A DNA stretch of 64,000 bases from Chlorops oryzae (Eukaryota > Arthropoda > Insecta > Diptera > Chloropidae): NCBI GenBank assembly GCA_020466095.1, contig CM035807.1, positions 117,479,624 through 117,543,623 on the forward strand, written 5' to 3'. Positions 1-14,000 of this stretch are shown one piece after another (within the stretch, counting starts at the first letter, position 1; each line of letters begins with the position of its first letter). The notes beneath the pieces were generated by a model, which made no database searches, was not told the origin of the DNA, and saw only the letters and a list, made by a program, of their open reading frames with translations. Position numbers and translations under genes: made by a program.

Positions 1-2802
1 GTATACGTATGTACAATTTCACGGAAGAACAAATACAGTCGAATCTGGATTTAACGAATCCCTGAAATAATGAACAGCTCGAAATAGCTTTTTTGTTACA
101 CGGACTTTTCTAAATACTCAGGTAGAGAGGGGGTGGAAAAGGGAGATTTTTCCCCGGGCCCGCGATTTTTAAAAAGGCCCACAATTGCCATGAGACTGTT
201 TTCTTTTTTTGGTCGCACTTATTTGTGAGGAATCCCCAGAAAAAAATCCCCGGGGAAAATACAGAAAAAATCCAGAACCTTAGTAGGCAGATTCCCCCAA
301 ATTTCTCTCTACGGGCTTGTAAATAAAGAACACAACATTCAATCTCGCTAATACGAACAACCTGTATACAATGAACAGGATGTGCAAAAAATAAATTTAC
401 TAAGTATCCAGATTCGAATGTATAAATGATTAAGTTTTTCGAAACTAAAAACATTTAGCATTTGAGAGTTTGAAAATGTTTGTCATTTGTCATACATTTT
501 TAACTGTTCCATTGCAAACATTGCATTCCATTGCCAAATATACAAGGAATAACTTCAAAAACTAATTTTGGTGCGATTTCACTTTCTCGTAAATATTATA
601 TTTCATGTAATAATTAGGTAATTTTTTCGTTATCTTTTTGATAAGATATCCTTCCTTTTGATTTGATTTTGACAAATTTAAATCTTGTTCTCAAGCTGGT
701 TAAATGTTTTTAAAAATACACACTCACCATCCATGTTCCTCCATTTTATCATTATTCGTAAGAATGTCACTAAATTATTTGTTTAAGAACAATTTGTCAC
801 AGAACAATTTTTAATACTTCGTCTACGTCAGGTAGGGATAGGCAAAAACATGCTTTATCGACATATCGATTTTTCTTCATTTCGTCACGATATTCTTCAA
901 AATTAACTTTTTACAATCATATATTTATGTTAAAAATATACACTTTCTTATATAGCAAAGTGACATCCAATGTTCATTGTCCAAAGAACTCATTATTTTT
1001 CTTTTAAAATTCGTTTGTATTTATATGCATGTGTCTTATTCACTTTAATATATATCTTTTGAAATTTTCTTCTTTTCTTTTATATATCGAACATCTCTAA
1101 CGTCACCTTTTTGACGTTGATGCCACTCGTAAATAAAATTTAGTGCTGCCAGAGTATGGATAAAATAAGCAATCGAGACATGTTTTCTTAAGCTATGGCC
1201 TCTGTTCGGCTAGGAATGGAAAACTCCATATAAAAAAGCTTCAAAAAATTCCTGACAGAAATTTCACGCGGAATTTCTGACGGCTGGCCTCAGTTCAGTA
1301 AATGCACATCGAAGCCGAAGCTTTCCTAGCAGAAATAATTGAAGTTAAATTGTTTCTCTCAGAAAAGTCAACTGTCACTTTTGCACTTGTTTGCACTTGC
1401 TGCACTTGTTCAAAGCTTACGATATGCTATTTAAGCAGTTAATTAAACAAAGAAACTGTTTTCATCAAAATTTTTCATTCAAAAGATTACAAACAATTGA
1501 ATCTGCACAAATCAGGAAAGCGAACGTAACTTATGAAAGATTCAGATGCTTTAGATCGATATTTTCTATTCATCAAAAATACATATCGTATACTTGGTTG
1601 AATGTCCATAAAAAAATTCGTGAGGATTAATTTCATATTTAGCGATTATCGGAGTGTTCTGGCACTTAGTTCAACCCCAATTTACATACGTAGATCTACA
1701 AACCTCTTACAGCAAAATTTATTAAGCCACATATTTTTCTATGCCGCCCTTATTCTGTGTCAACTCAACCTGGCAGCACTGATAATTGGTACTCCTGCTT
1801 GTTTTTGATTTTACGTTTTGGTTTGTTTTCGCTTCAGTTTGCGCTTGAACCATATTCGATTCATAGATGGTGGCGTTGCCTTCATAGTTTCCAAATCACG
1901 TCAAATTTATATAAAATCAAATCGATCTAAAGCTGATATTGACACAAAGGTACGTAGGTGCGACATATATTCGCTGATCCATTTTCAATACAAATCACAA
2001 AATAGGCTCAACTCGATTTTTTTTCAATTGTATATTGATATGTATGTATGTATATATTCTTATAAATTCTGCAATTTCAATACAATATGTAGCCAGAAAA
2101 AATCCAGAACGTCTGTAGGCAGAAAAAATCCAGAACGTCTGTAGGCAGAAAAAATCCAGAACGTCTGTAGGCAGAAAAAATCCAGAACCTCTGTAGGCAG
2201 ATAAACGTCCTAACATTTCTTAAAGTAAATTTAATTTTCACCATTTTTACATAGTCATTTAAAGAACTTGCCTAGTTCATTTAAGAAATATAATCTTCAT
2301 AAATATTCGCATTGCTTTTTTTTTATTCATTTTCCATACATTTTTAGTGTTCTTAATCAATTGCTGAAGTAATTAATCTGAAGAACAAAATTCTAAGTGT
2401 CGTCTTGTGAAAGCTGACAAATAAAAGATTTTAAGAAAAATTTGTGTTTAGCCCATGATTTTTATGTACATTTGTATATACAGCAAACCAAAAATATACT
2501 TACATATATATATATTAATGCATCGGTACACATTTACTTTAAGATTAATATGAAAAATGAAATAATCAATGATGACTAAGGGAAGATTTTTACAAGTAAA
2601 TTTCTATGAATATTTAACTCATGCTAAACACATACTATAGATAGCTATAAAAAGAAGACAGAGTCATAGCTATTCATGAATGGTAAATTATTCTATCTTC
2701 ATATCTATAACAACTATAAAGTTCTTGGTCAAATAGACATTATACTATAACTGTCTTATTAGATTCTTTTTACCATGAATAAGAATTGTTTCAACATTTC
2801 AG
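1..2802. other. Gene-poor upstream region with repeats
   Basis: I see no supportable coding exon here; the open frames are short and lack codon structure. The first ~110 bases carry a dispersed repeat (AATCCCTGAAATAA then AACAGCTCGAAATA) that recurs at 26628-26710 and 29204. A tandem repeat lies at 2089-2201. A possible splice donor (AAAG|gtacgt) at 1950 could end a non-coding first exon of the gene starting at 2803, which has a good splice acceptor (TTTCAG) directly before its ATG; that is a guess. Confidence 0.5.
2089..2201. repeat. 26-bp tandem repeat, about 4.3 copies
   Basis: The unit GTAGGCAGAAAAAATCCAGA plus ACGTCT repeats head to tail four times with almost no differences; the first copy reads AGCCAG instead of AGGCAG and the last has ACCTCT. 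A single similar unit occurs near 260-295 (CAGAAAAAATCCAGAACC then TTAGTAGGCAG) and a diverged one near 35940 (GGCAGAAAAAAATTCAGAACGTC), so the unit is part of a dispersed repeat that has expanded here. Confidence 0.9.
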
Positions 2803-5800
2803 ATGAAAAGTCGACCAAATAGGCACAATAGCATTGTAACGGAATGGGAGGATAACGTTCTTTTCGATGCTGACGATCCGGATTTCTGTGATATACCATC
2901 AAATATTGCTGGAATCGTGCTGAACACGACAGCAGTTTCTGCACCATCCCTGTTAAATAACTCATTGATGGTCGGAAGCACAATACACCGAAAAGGTGAG
3001 TTTTTATGTTTGGACGAAGTTGTGATTTCTTAATTTGTGTAGATTCCTTTATTCCTTTGTTCTGGAGTCATTAGCAAACAAATTAATTTATTCGGCTGTC
3101 GTTGCAGAAAATCGAATCGAATGAAATTAAGTCTACTGTATAAATTGGCATTTAAAAAGTCTTAGTGCAAAATTAACATTCTGTGGGCCACTCTTGTAAT
3201 TTTTTTTTTTTGTTTTTTGCATTTTTTTGAAATCGCGACGTAGACTAAGACTATGTCGATTGAATGTCTTTAACACGCTTTTGATCGTACATGCCACATT
3301 AGCTTAATGCATACTGTGCACTTTGTCCGTTGTGGGAACTTTCACAATTTCCTTTTTAATTGAATATTCGCAAAATTAGCAAATTCGGGTCGGTCACGTT
3401 TTTTGTAATGCCCAGCTCTTTTAAAGCCTTCGATTCGATTTTTTTTTGAATTTAACTGGGGGTATTCACAACGAAGGTGGAATTCTATCGGAAAATGTCG
3501 GCGTCGGAATATTTTCGATTTTAATTCGCAACGCACTGGGGAAAAAAACACCCCGGATTCTGTGATACCCCTGATTAAGTGAATATTTCAGAGCATAATT
3601 CACCCTTTTACTTACGATTACTATATACATACATATATTGGAAGCAGATAATTGTCCAAGATGCCTAAACCGCGAGTGGAAATGATTTTGTAACGATTCT
3701 AACGATTTAAGTATTTCCCTAGGCAAAGATAGAAGCCGTATGCGTCGTTTTCATGTCCCTCTTATTTTTTGATTCACCTATTTGACATGCTAAAAAAATC
3801 TACATTAAACAAACATATTTATTATAAAAAATGCATAGCGGAACCTACCAAGTTCGCTTAGTATGCAAAGACTTAGTAATTTTCAACATATCTTACATCA
3901 GCAACAGACTAACACGCTATCGTACGTCCTAGAAAGCATCATTGTTCGGCAGAATTTTTATTTTTTAAATCGGCGCAGAAATATTTGAAATATTTTGTGT
4001 TCTTGGGTGGTAAAAAATTTTTAGTATGGCGGCACTAGGGGAAAACCATAGAAAAGTGAAAGCTTGTAATGCTGGATTTTATATTTAACTTAAAAATTAT
4101 GCCAACACTAATTTGTGATACTTCTTTGATCGGCTTAAAGTGGGAAGGTCAGAAAAAAATTCTATAATTCGATCGCAAGATTAGAGGTGAAGCAGATAAA
4201 TAAAAAGAACAAATGCCAGCATAAAGTTCAAGCCGTATATAGCAAGGTGGTGGCGCTAGTACGCAAAAAGAATCGTTTTTTTCAAAAACTTTAAATAAAC
4301 AAATTTATTTTCTTTTTTTAAAAATTAAGGTCTTCGACGGTCGTCGAAACTATAAAAAAAAAAATTCCAGCAAACGTTAATATTGACAACGTTCTTTCTA
4401 TGAAACGTGAAAAAGACGAATCACATATGGGCATTTCCGCTCGCAGTATTTTTTTTTTTCGTACGTTCGCGACCGCAGTTTTATTGCTATCCTTATGAGA
4501 ACTGAAACTCAAAGAAACCAATCTTATGCACCACATGCAAAGCTTCCACAATACTATCAATTGAAAAATAAAACTAGAACGAAAACCGTTGAAAAATGTG
4601 GTCGCGAACGTGCGAAAAAAAAATACTGGAAGCGGAAATGCCCATATTTCAAAAAAATCTCGCTGGAGTAAGATTGTTATGAGTTTGCATGTAATCAATT
4701 TCAAAACAAAGCTAATTTTAATTAATAAAATTGAAAAAGTAAATTGGAGTTCGAAGGAGTTTTTTTTAGACTTTTTTGACCAAATTTCACTTCTTCTGTC
4801 CCATAGTGCGTGGCATAAACACTCGCAGAGCACTCGTTAGTCATGACTTCTAATGGCTTGTCAGAATGTTTATAAATTGAGAAATTCGCAAGCGCAAACC
4901 ATTATCAAAATACAAAAATTCTGTGTCTGCTTGGAAATACGAGGAACACATTCGAAATTGAAAAGTTAAATATAAAAAAAAAAACAAAAAAAAACTGTTA
5001 TTCAAATCACCTGATTGCCAGCTCGACGTTAGCAACCGCGGAGATCAATTTCATTCAAGTATTCAGATTAGTCTGCACCGAAGGTTTCTGCTCTTCTAAC
5101 GTAAGTCTCAGTGTCGCCTTGTATTTGAATTTTTTAAACCTTTAGTTGTATGTGTGGTGTAGCTAATATACAACGGTATTTTCTGAAGCTCTCTTTTCTG
5201 GTACTCTCTGTCAAATGAGACAACAGGCACTCTTTGTGTATGAGTTTTAAGCCATTTCATGACTCTCAAAGAGTGTCTTTTAGGCCGAAAAAAGTTTCTT
5301 AAATACCCATATCCAAAGAGCTGTATAAATGAAATGTACTTGATCCGAACATATTTTGAAAATGTTTTAGAGTTAGATGACCTGTGTTGAATTGTTCGCA
5401 ATAAGCCAACAAGATTTTAATAGACTATTTTTATATATTTAAATGCTGCTGATAAGATGTCACTTAAATAATCTTTATGATAATCTTCGTTTGTTTATTT
5501 TTCTAAAAATTTCTCTTGACGATTAAAAGTTTTTTTTTTTTTTTTTTGCTTGGAAACTTTTGAGTAGATTTCAACTGCTGCAGCACAAGTCATTTGCGTA
5601 GAGTCTTAAAATTTACTTTTAAAAACAAAAATATTTTTATTTGTTTTGTTTTTAACAAATCAAAATATGAACAGTTCCAATTACGTTTTGGATTTTGTTA
5701 ACAATAAAAATTGAAAATGTTTTTTCCAATAAGGAAACTCATTTTCGCATGTTCGCTTTATCAAATAGATCATCAAAAGATCTTTGTCTTAATAAGGTGC

Positions 5801-8800
5801 ATTCGTTTTAGCCAATATTATTTAAATTTGGTTTAATTGATTTTATTTGGATACCAAACTTAACATATGGACTTTTGAACAGCTAAAATGAATGTTTACA
5901 AAGCAAAAAAAAAAAAAAAAACGAACTTTGCAGAGAAATGGAAACCACTTTTAAGTGAGGCGTACTTAAGTTGATCTTCGATTGCCTAAACTTTTAAATT
6001 TCAATTAATTTTGTTTACAGACTTAAAAGTATTTGATTTTTAAAGCCATTACCTTGAAATAATTTTCTGTGGGCATATTTTTAATAGATTATATTGAAAA
6101 ATTGCGATCACTTTGTAAGGTATTCCAAAATTATTATTTTCATATCCTCTCAATACCACTTTTTTTCTGCTTTTTTTCAGAAATTATCTGCCCTATTCTA
6201 AATGAATATTCCCCGGGAATTTTTTCCCTCGAAATTTTTCTCCGCGGAAAAAGGAAGAGTTTTAACCATAAATAGATAGAAGAACGTGATGAACTCTGCT
6301 TAAAATTATTGGAAATTCTTGCTCCCTTTATATTCCCTTCTCTGTGTGCTTATAATGGGAAAACTTTTATAAAATCCGCACGGAAAAAATTCTTAAGGAA
6401 TATTTAGAAACGCTGTATTATTTTACAGCTACATATATATACATACATATATATAGAACTCTGTGTTGCTAATATCAAAACAGCCCAAAATGGCATACAC
6501 GGTGATTTTTAACCGTTTCTTCATAGCAATTCATTCTTGGTTTGTTTGAATACCCAGCGGAAGCACGGTATTTTAATTTTGTGAGAACGATCCTAAGTGA
6601 AAATGGGCGATATCCGCCCACTGCCATGCCCAAAAATGGGGATTTTTCGTAACATTTGAAGGAAAAGCGTAGAAGCTTCAAATTCGCCACAGGTTGACCA
6701 AGACGAATGAAAGGTGTAGGAAAAAAATTGATGTGGGCCGTCCACTGCCACGCCCACAAATTGAGATTTTTCGTTATTTCCGTACAACAAGGCAACACAT
6801 TGTGCGTCGATAATGTCGGGACGCTGGCTACATCAAAAGTCGGGCTTGACCGATCCTTACTTAAAGGAATGTTGACCTACCTCTTCTGCGGTCTATTGAC
6901 CCTTAAATGAAAAAATTCGAAACATTTATTTATACCAATAGAAAACTTTCTATTTCGATCCAATTTTTGGTTTTAAAAAAGCAGAATGTCTGCTTCAGAA
7001 ACGGGTGTCCGTAAATTATATTGATATTCGAGTTTCTCTTTTGAATCCTCCAGACATGGATTTATAATGTAAATGACTAAAACAAGCATTTAAAAAACTT
7101 AAACAATATTTCAGTTGAACTATTCAAAAAAAAAAAAAAAAAAACGAATCATTGTCATGAAAATCTTTCGTTCGTTTGTAAGGCAGAGGGACACTGTAAA
7201 TAGCCATTGATCGCGTGCTCATTGATTCGGGCGCCAAATGTAACCGCACAAGTTGAAACACTCTTGACGTCGATGATCAATTAAACAAGTGCGACTCGGA
7301 TATTTCTTCAACGATTCCAGTTTGAACCGCTTGTGGCCGATTCAAGTGCGTCCCTAACTCATATGGTAACTATGGCATTGTATGAGAACATTGATTTCAC
7401 TGGAATGCGTAATGGTGTAGATTTGCAGAAAAAAAAAGAAAAAAACTTATAAGAACAGAAATTCATGTACATGGAGAAGTTTTACTCGCTGTCGATTCTA
7501 ACGAACACATTCAGAAGAATTACAAGGCCTGCAGAGATAATAGCTCGCACCTAGAAACTTTTCCGAGCTCATTATTCATTGGAAACTTTTTCTTTGCCCT
7601 TTTTTTTTTAAATAACGTCAGTTTAAAAAAAAAACTATAGGGGTATTCACAAAGGCGTTGGAAAGTAGTAAAGTCGGAAAATCGGAAAATTTTATCTGCT
7701 TAAAAAGTTGTGGAAGATACAAAAAAAGTATAAAAATTTTTAAGAAGTCGCAATTTTCCGATTTTTCGACTTTCCAACGTTTTTAACACGGCTTTGTGAA
7801 TACCCCTTATGTGTCGCAAAAATCGTTAGAAAATTTATCTCAAATGTCTGTCTAGTCCGACTATGATATGACATACATATTAGCATACATACATGTGCAG
7901 AGCTTCATTTTAGCTGACGGAGAAAAAAAACTGTCGCGTTGTCGGACTGCGACGATTATTTGCGCGTGCGGCTACGAACCCTTCCAATCGCCCTATTAAA
8001 TTGCAGGAAAATTTCAGCTGATGCCGGCTTTTTCCAGCGCATTGTACTCAAGTTTTATTTATTATTTTATTTTGTATATGGGCGATACGAAAATGAAAAC
8101 GAAAAATAATCGACGACGGCATATGGTTCATGAACGGCAAGAAATACATACATACATAGTTGAAATGAAATTTTACGCCTTAGAGCTAAGTTTTCTTTTT
8201 CTCATGGAAAATTTCGTTAAAATCCGATTTGCATAAGTATTAGGAATAAATTATGAATTCCCATCGATATGAAATGCATTCGCCAAATGGCTTTGATGAA
8301 AAGGATCATTTTGCACTCTCTTAATTCAATAAGATAATTATGTCCATTATATGGGCATATGGACATTTCCACACATACGTGACACTTACATGAGCAATTT
8401 TAAGTCCCGAATTCGAATGCGGTAAATATTACTTTTATTTCTAAGTAATTTCATGCAGCTCATGCGGACTTTCGTATAACTATGTATATCAAAATTTCTT
8501 TGGAGACATGAAAGCCAATCAGACATATACAGGCGGGACAAAAAAAAAAAAATACTTTTTCAAGAAATTCCCATATATGTAAGTATAGTCCAAAGATTGG
8601 TCTCTTTTTATACCCGACACACTCTGTGTCGAGGGTATATTGCGTTTGTGAGGTTGTGTGTAACACCCAGAACCAGTCGAGATAGACCATACAAAATATA
8701 TATAGAAATGATCAGCGTCACCAGGAGATTTGATATAGCCATGTCTGTCTGTATGTCTGTCTGTCCGTCCGTCTGTATACAGTTATCTTATCGAAGGAGT

Positions 8801-11024
8801 TGAGCTATCTTGATAAAATTTGGTATGCGTGCTCACAGGGACATGAATAAGAACAAGTTCGAGAATGGACACGATCGGATCAAATTTAGGGGTACCTCCA
8901 GTACTAGGGTCTGTTACGAAAATCATAAAAACTGCTCTAAAATCGAAGTTTTTCAAGATATTTTGATGAAATTTGATATTTGATCACATTTTAGGCCAAT
9001 TAATGTGATTTACAAAAATCAAAAAAATGGGCGTGGCAGAAGGGCGTTTTTCGAAAATTGTCTCCTACTCCCGAAACGCCTATGGGACTTGAAAATTGCC
9101 ACTCATACTTCCTTTGTAGCCTTAAACATCCTTCCAAAAAATTTCCTTGATCCGTCCATTTTTAAGGGTACCTCCAGTACTAGGGTCTGCCACAAAAATC
9201 TCAAAACTGCCTTAAAATCGGACTTTTTCCAAATATTTTAATGAAACTTACAATTTGAGCGTATATTTAAGCCTCCGATTATAGTTCAACAAAAATTGGA
9301 AAAGTGGGCGTGACAAAGGGGCATTTTTCATAAAGAAATCTATCAAAAGTCGGTATATGGAGCCCCTTATGGTCTTAAACACCTCTTGATATTAAAAATT
9401 ATTTGAACATGTGTGTCTGTGTCGGGTATTCTATTGTCAGGCTCGCCTGACTATAACACCCTTACTTGTTTTTTATTGATTTTTGTTGTTTTTCTGTTCC
9501 TTTAACTTTCTAAATATATTAAAACTCTTAAATTTTCGATGATTAGGATGCTGATATGTATATTTATGTTACATATATGGATATCTGGAATGAAAACAAA
9601 AAAAACATCTAAAAATAACCCTTCAGGCATTTGACGTCGTTTCATAATTCCAATTATTCTGTTTTATTTTTGGCTTTTTCCGCAATCTCATTGTTGGATT
9701 CCTAAATATATTCTCAGTAAAATTTTCGTTGCAGGCGCGCAGCCAGAAATTTGCTGCCGGAGAATTTTCCAAAAAAAAGTTCAGCCGTGCATGCAAATTA
9801 AAAATCAATCGAAGAATCTGACGCCGATTCACTATTTTTAGCCTCAATTTTTTCCTTTTTTAATTGAAAGGCAGATCAAAAATTGATGAACTGAATGCGT
9901 AAAAGCGACTGGATGATCTTCGATGTATAAAAGAGCAATTAAAAAAAATTATTAAAAGAATTTAAGTTTATTTCTCTTAAACAAACTATACACGGTGTTC
10001 CGTTCCGAGTGCCTTTTTTTTATAGGGTTGACAGAGAAGGTCATTGTGAACAAAAGTGAAAGTGATGTAACTCCCTTTTTTCTATTTCGAGATATTAAGC
10101 GGTGCATGTCCATTACTCAGCGCTCGCCACCACCCAGCAACACTGCGAAGTCTTTAGAATGAGCAACTTAACACGAATCCAAAAACTAAATTAACCCACG
10201 GCCTTCAATTTCTCGCAAAGCCGCTCAGAACCGGAAAATAGAAAACTGGAGTTACACCACTTTCAAAGTAAACGATATATGTATATATTGTAAACTAGTC
10301 GTTTAAACAAAAAGAAAAGAAACAAGAAAAAACAAGTAAGGGTGTTATAGTCAGGCGAGCCTGAGACAATAGAATACCCGACACAGACACATAATATTTA
10401 ATATCAACAGGTGTTTAAGGGCATAAGGAGCCCCATATACCGACTTTTGTTAAATTTATAAATGAAAACCGCCCTTTTGCCACGCCCAATTTTCAAATTT
10501 TTTTGGAATTCTAATCGGACCCTTAAATGTACGCTCAAATTCTAAGTTTTATTGAAATATTTCAATAAAGTCCGCTTTTGAGGCATTTTTGGGATTTTTG
10601 TGACAGACCCTAGTACTAGAGGTACCCTTAATAATGGTCCGATCGAAAAAAATTTTGGGGAGGATGTTTGTGGCTACATACGAGGCATTATTGCCAAATT
10701 TCGTTCAAGTCCCATTTGAATTTCGGGTGTAGGAGAGAATTTTCAAAAAACGCCCTTCTGCCGCGCCCACTTTTCCAATTTTTTGAAATCGTATTACTTG
10801 CCTTTAAACATGTTCAAATATCAAATTTCATCAAAATATCTTGATGAACTTCGATTTTAGAGCAGTTTTTGTGATTTTCGTAACAGACCCTAGTACTGGA
10901 GGTACCCCTAAAAATGGTCCGATCGGGTCCACTCTCGAACTTGTTCTTACTCATGTCCCCGTTAGCACGCATACCAAATTTCTTCAAGATAGCTCAACTC
11001 CTTCGATAAGAAAACTGTATACAA

Positions 11025-11070
<46 letters not shown>

Positions 11071-14000
11071 GACATGTCGAAATCGAATCTCCTGGTGACG
11101 CTGATCATTTCTATATACATTTTGTATAGTCTATCTCGGCTGGTTCTGGGTGTTAGACACAACCCAACAAACGCAATATACCCTAGACACAGAGTGTGTC
11201 GGGTATAATTAGTAAGTAAAATTACCAATTTCGGATAGAAGTTTTCATTGCAAACATCGTTAATTTTCATGATTTTCAGCTCGCTGCAAACTGGCATGTG
11301 TCTATGCTGGCAACGAGTCACCCGTAGGTGTTTTTTTTGAGTTTACAATTTTGAAAAGTAAAAGATTAAGGTAAATGAGCCTCGCATTAACTGAAATAAA
11401 CACAAGGATTTCAACTTTTTATTTGTTTTTTTTTATTTTTTTATTTTTTATCCATTACAATTTAAAATGGTCCTTGGATATTATACTCGTACACAATGTA
11501 TACATTTAGAAGCAATAAAAGCTTCCCGAAGCGTGTAACTATGTACATGAATGTTGTATATATATATATACATATATATATAGTACAATATAATCAAGCA
11601 CTTGATGTCTTCTCGAATAAATAGTCCATTATCATAAGTATTATTATTTCATGCTTAATTAAGTGGGACAAATGCAACTGCTTGTTGAAACCTTTACTTC
11701 ACACGAATTTCCAAACTCAAACCCTCATAATGGCGAGAATTATTTTTATATTTTTTTCCTAAATATTTTTTCAATATTTGTCAATAAAAAAAAAGAAAAA
11801 ACCTTTTAAGCTTTAAGCTAACACATCGAACCGTTTTCTCAATGTAGTAACTTTCCGCTTGCGGTTTTTACTATTTATTTAAAGGTATTCAACACTTTCC
11901 AATGAATTTGAAACTTTTGGAGCGCAGAATACACACACTGTGTGGAATTTTCCAATTATGTCGATATGGATTTTTAATCATATAAAGACCGATGTCTCTG
12001 GCACTCGGACTGCAGTAGGCCAGTCAATTTTAATCGAAGCAAAACCTCGAGTCGGGCGATAACAATATGCGTCCAGTGCACTTCGCCATGACCTTGAGAA
12101 ATTCATATCATAAGAAAAAAGAAAATGTGTGTTCTATAGGTATCTAAAGTAAAATGTTTTGAGAAACTTATCTGGTTTATCGTGAGATTAACATCCATAA
12201 ATTTTAGTTGATGATTGGTAAAAATATCTCTACAATTGATTGTTTTATTTGTTTTAATAGGCCTAAAACGCCGCGGAGGCTAATTAGGAATTTTATGCTC
12301 ATCACGAAGAGCATTTAATATAATATAACATCATTAATCCCAATCCAATTTATCGTCGGCACAAGCTTAGCTCTAGAACCAACCCAATCGCGCTCATTTA
12401 TTTATAGTTTTACTTACAATAATTATTCTCCGGAATAAATTTAAAAAGTTTCGGATATTGATTGGCTCTGAGTCAATCACGATCATCATTGGAAGTTCTC
12501 AAATTATAAAGATTTTTTAGTTTAGTCTGGAATGGATATTGTGAATGATGTTAGGTTTTTCTTAAAAGTACGGGAAATAACTAACCCAATTAATATAAAT
12601 AAGACTCCGCCGAATAAACTAGGCGAGCACGCTTGGTGGCGGAGCCCTGAGAAACAATAAGTCGCAATTGAATCTACTCAATATCGGAACGTATTTGTGA
12701 TTCATCTTTAGGAAAACAGCTCGACGTGGGCTAAAAAGCACAACTTAACCCCTCACCCTTTCGATTTTTAAATATCAGTTGTCAGAAGATTTCGTTATTC
12801 CCACGATGACATCGGTTGAATTAACGGCAAACGAGTCTATATTTTTAAGACCAATTCATTCTATTTCTGTCGCCGACTCTCTGAGTCCGCGCGCGTGCTA
12901 GGTGCGTGATTAGCATTTAAAATCGATTATTATGCCTCGTCTATGTCTGATTCAAAGATAAATTCATTCTTTGGGTAGACTACTAGAATGGGGAAATTCG
13001 TATCATTCAATTTACTTAGTACTTAGGCTCCATTTATGTAGTTCTAAAAACCAAGTAATTTTTAGTGTTCTCGGAACTATCAGTTTTTAAAATGTGAACG
13101 AATCAACAAAGCCGGAATTTGGCCTTTCGAAAATCCAATTTCGAGATGTGAAATTTGTTCTGTGCAAACTTTAAAATAAATTCAACGTATTTACCTACTC
13201 AGAAATTGCTAAGGAATTTTAGCGCTATAAATTCTTTGCTAATCACCGGTCAACTTCATTGGAAAATCAGAAAATAATAAAATGACGCTGCGAAATGTTT
13301 GTGTATTGTAAGAGTGGGGGTTTTTTTTATTTTTATTATTATTATTAATATGATGGACTCGGGTTAAAATCGCAAAAAATAATTTTTATAACACAATAAA
13401 AGCGGGTAAATCCAGTCGCTGTGGCGTAAGACACAACACGGGAGCCACCAGCCTTATTGGCATAAATTTCAATTTAATCTTCAACCTCTATTTTAAGATA
13501 CTACAGGAAGGGTAACGGTATACAAAACACTGACTGTATTCCAATGGAATGTTACCTTTAATATTACTGACTAAAACGATAAGAGTGGGTCTCTTACAAT
13601 ACACGCATGGCAAATGTATTAATCACTTAAACAGTCAAAATTACTTAAGTTTATTTTTTCAGTATTTTGAATGAACGTCGGTTAACAGTCTTAAATCGGA
13701 TTATGGTCGAAGATCATACATAGTTATTTATTGGCACATTCAAAAATGATCAGGCAGTTTAAATTATGTACATATGTATGTATGTAAATTACCCACCCTT
13801 GTTACAGTCGAAAATCCCAGCCTCAAATTTGACGGGAAATAGTGAGTATAAATAAACATTGAAAACTTGTATGTTTGCAATATGCTTGTATGTATGTACA
13901 TTATCGTGTTTCGTTATACATACATACATACATATGTAGACGCGTTATCAGTTTTCGCAGTGAACAAAAATAGTATGAAATATTTTTTAGTATTACTGCG

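Noticed and set aside
4318..4833. 171-codon open frame on the minus strand
   Set aside because: It runs through a hairpin element and poly-T tracts; the peptide is low complexity (many Phe/Ser) with no family features.
10962..11321. 119-codon minus-strand frame with Ser-Val-Cys-Leu repeats
   Set aside because: The repeats are the CAGA microsatellite in a dispersed repeat; copy A at 8609 gives a similar spurious peptide.
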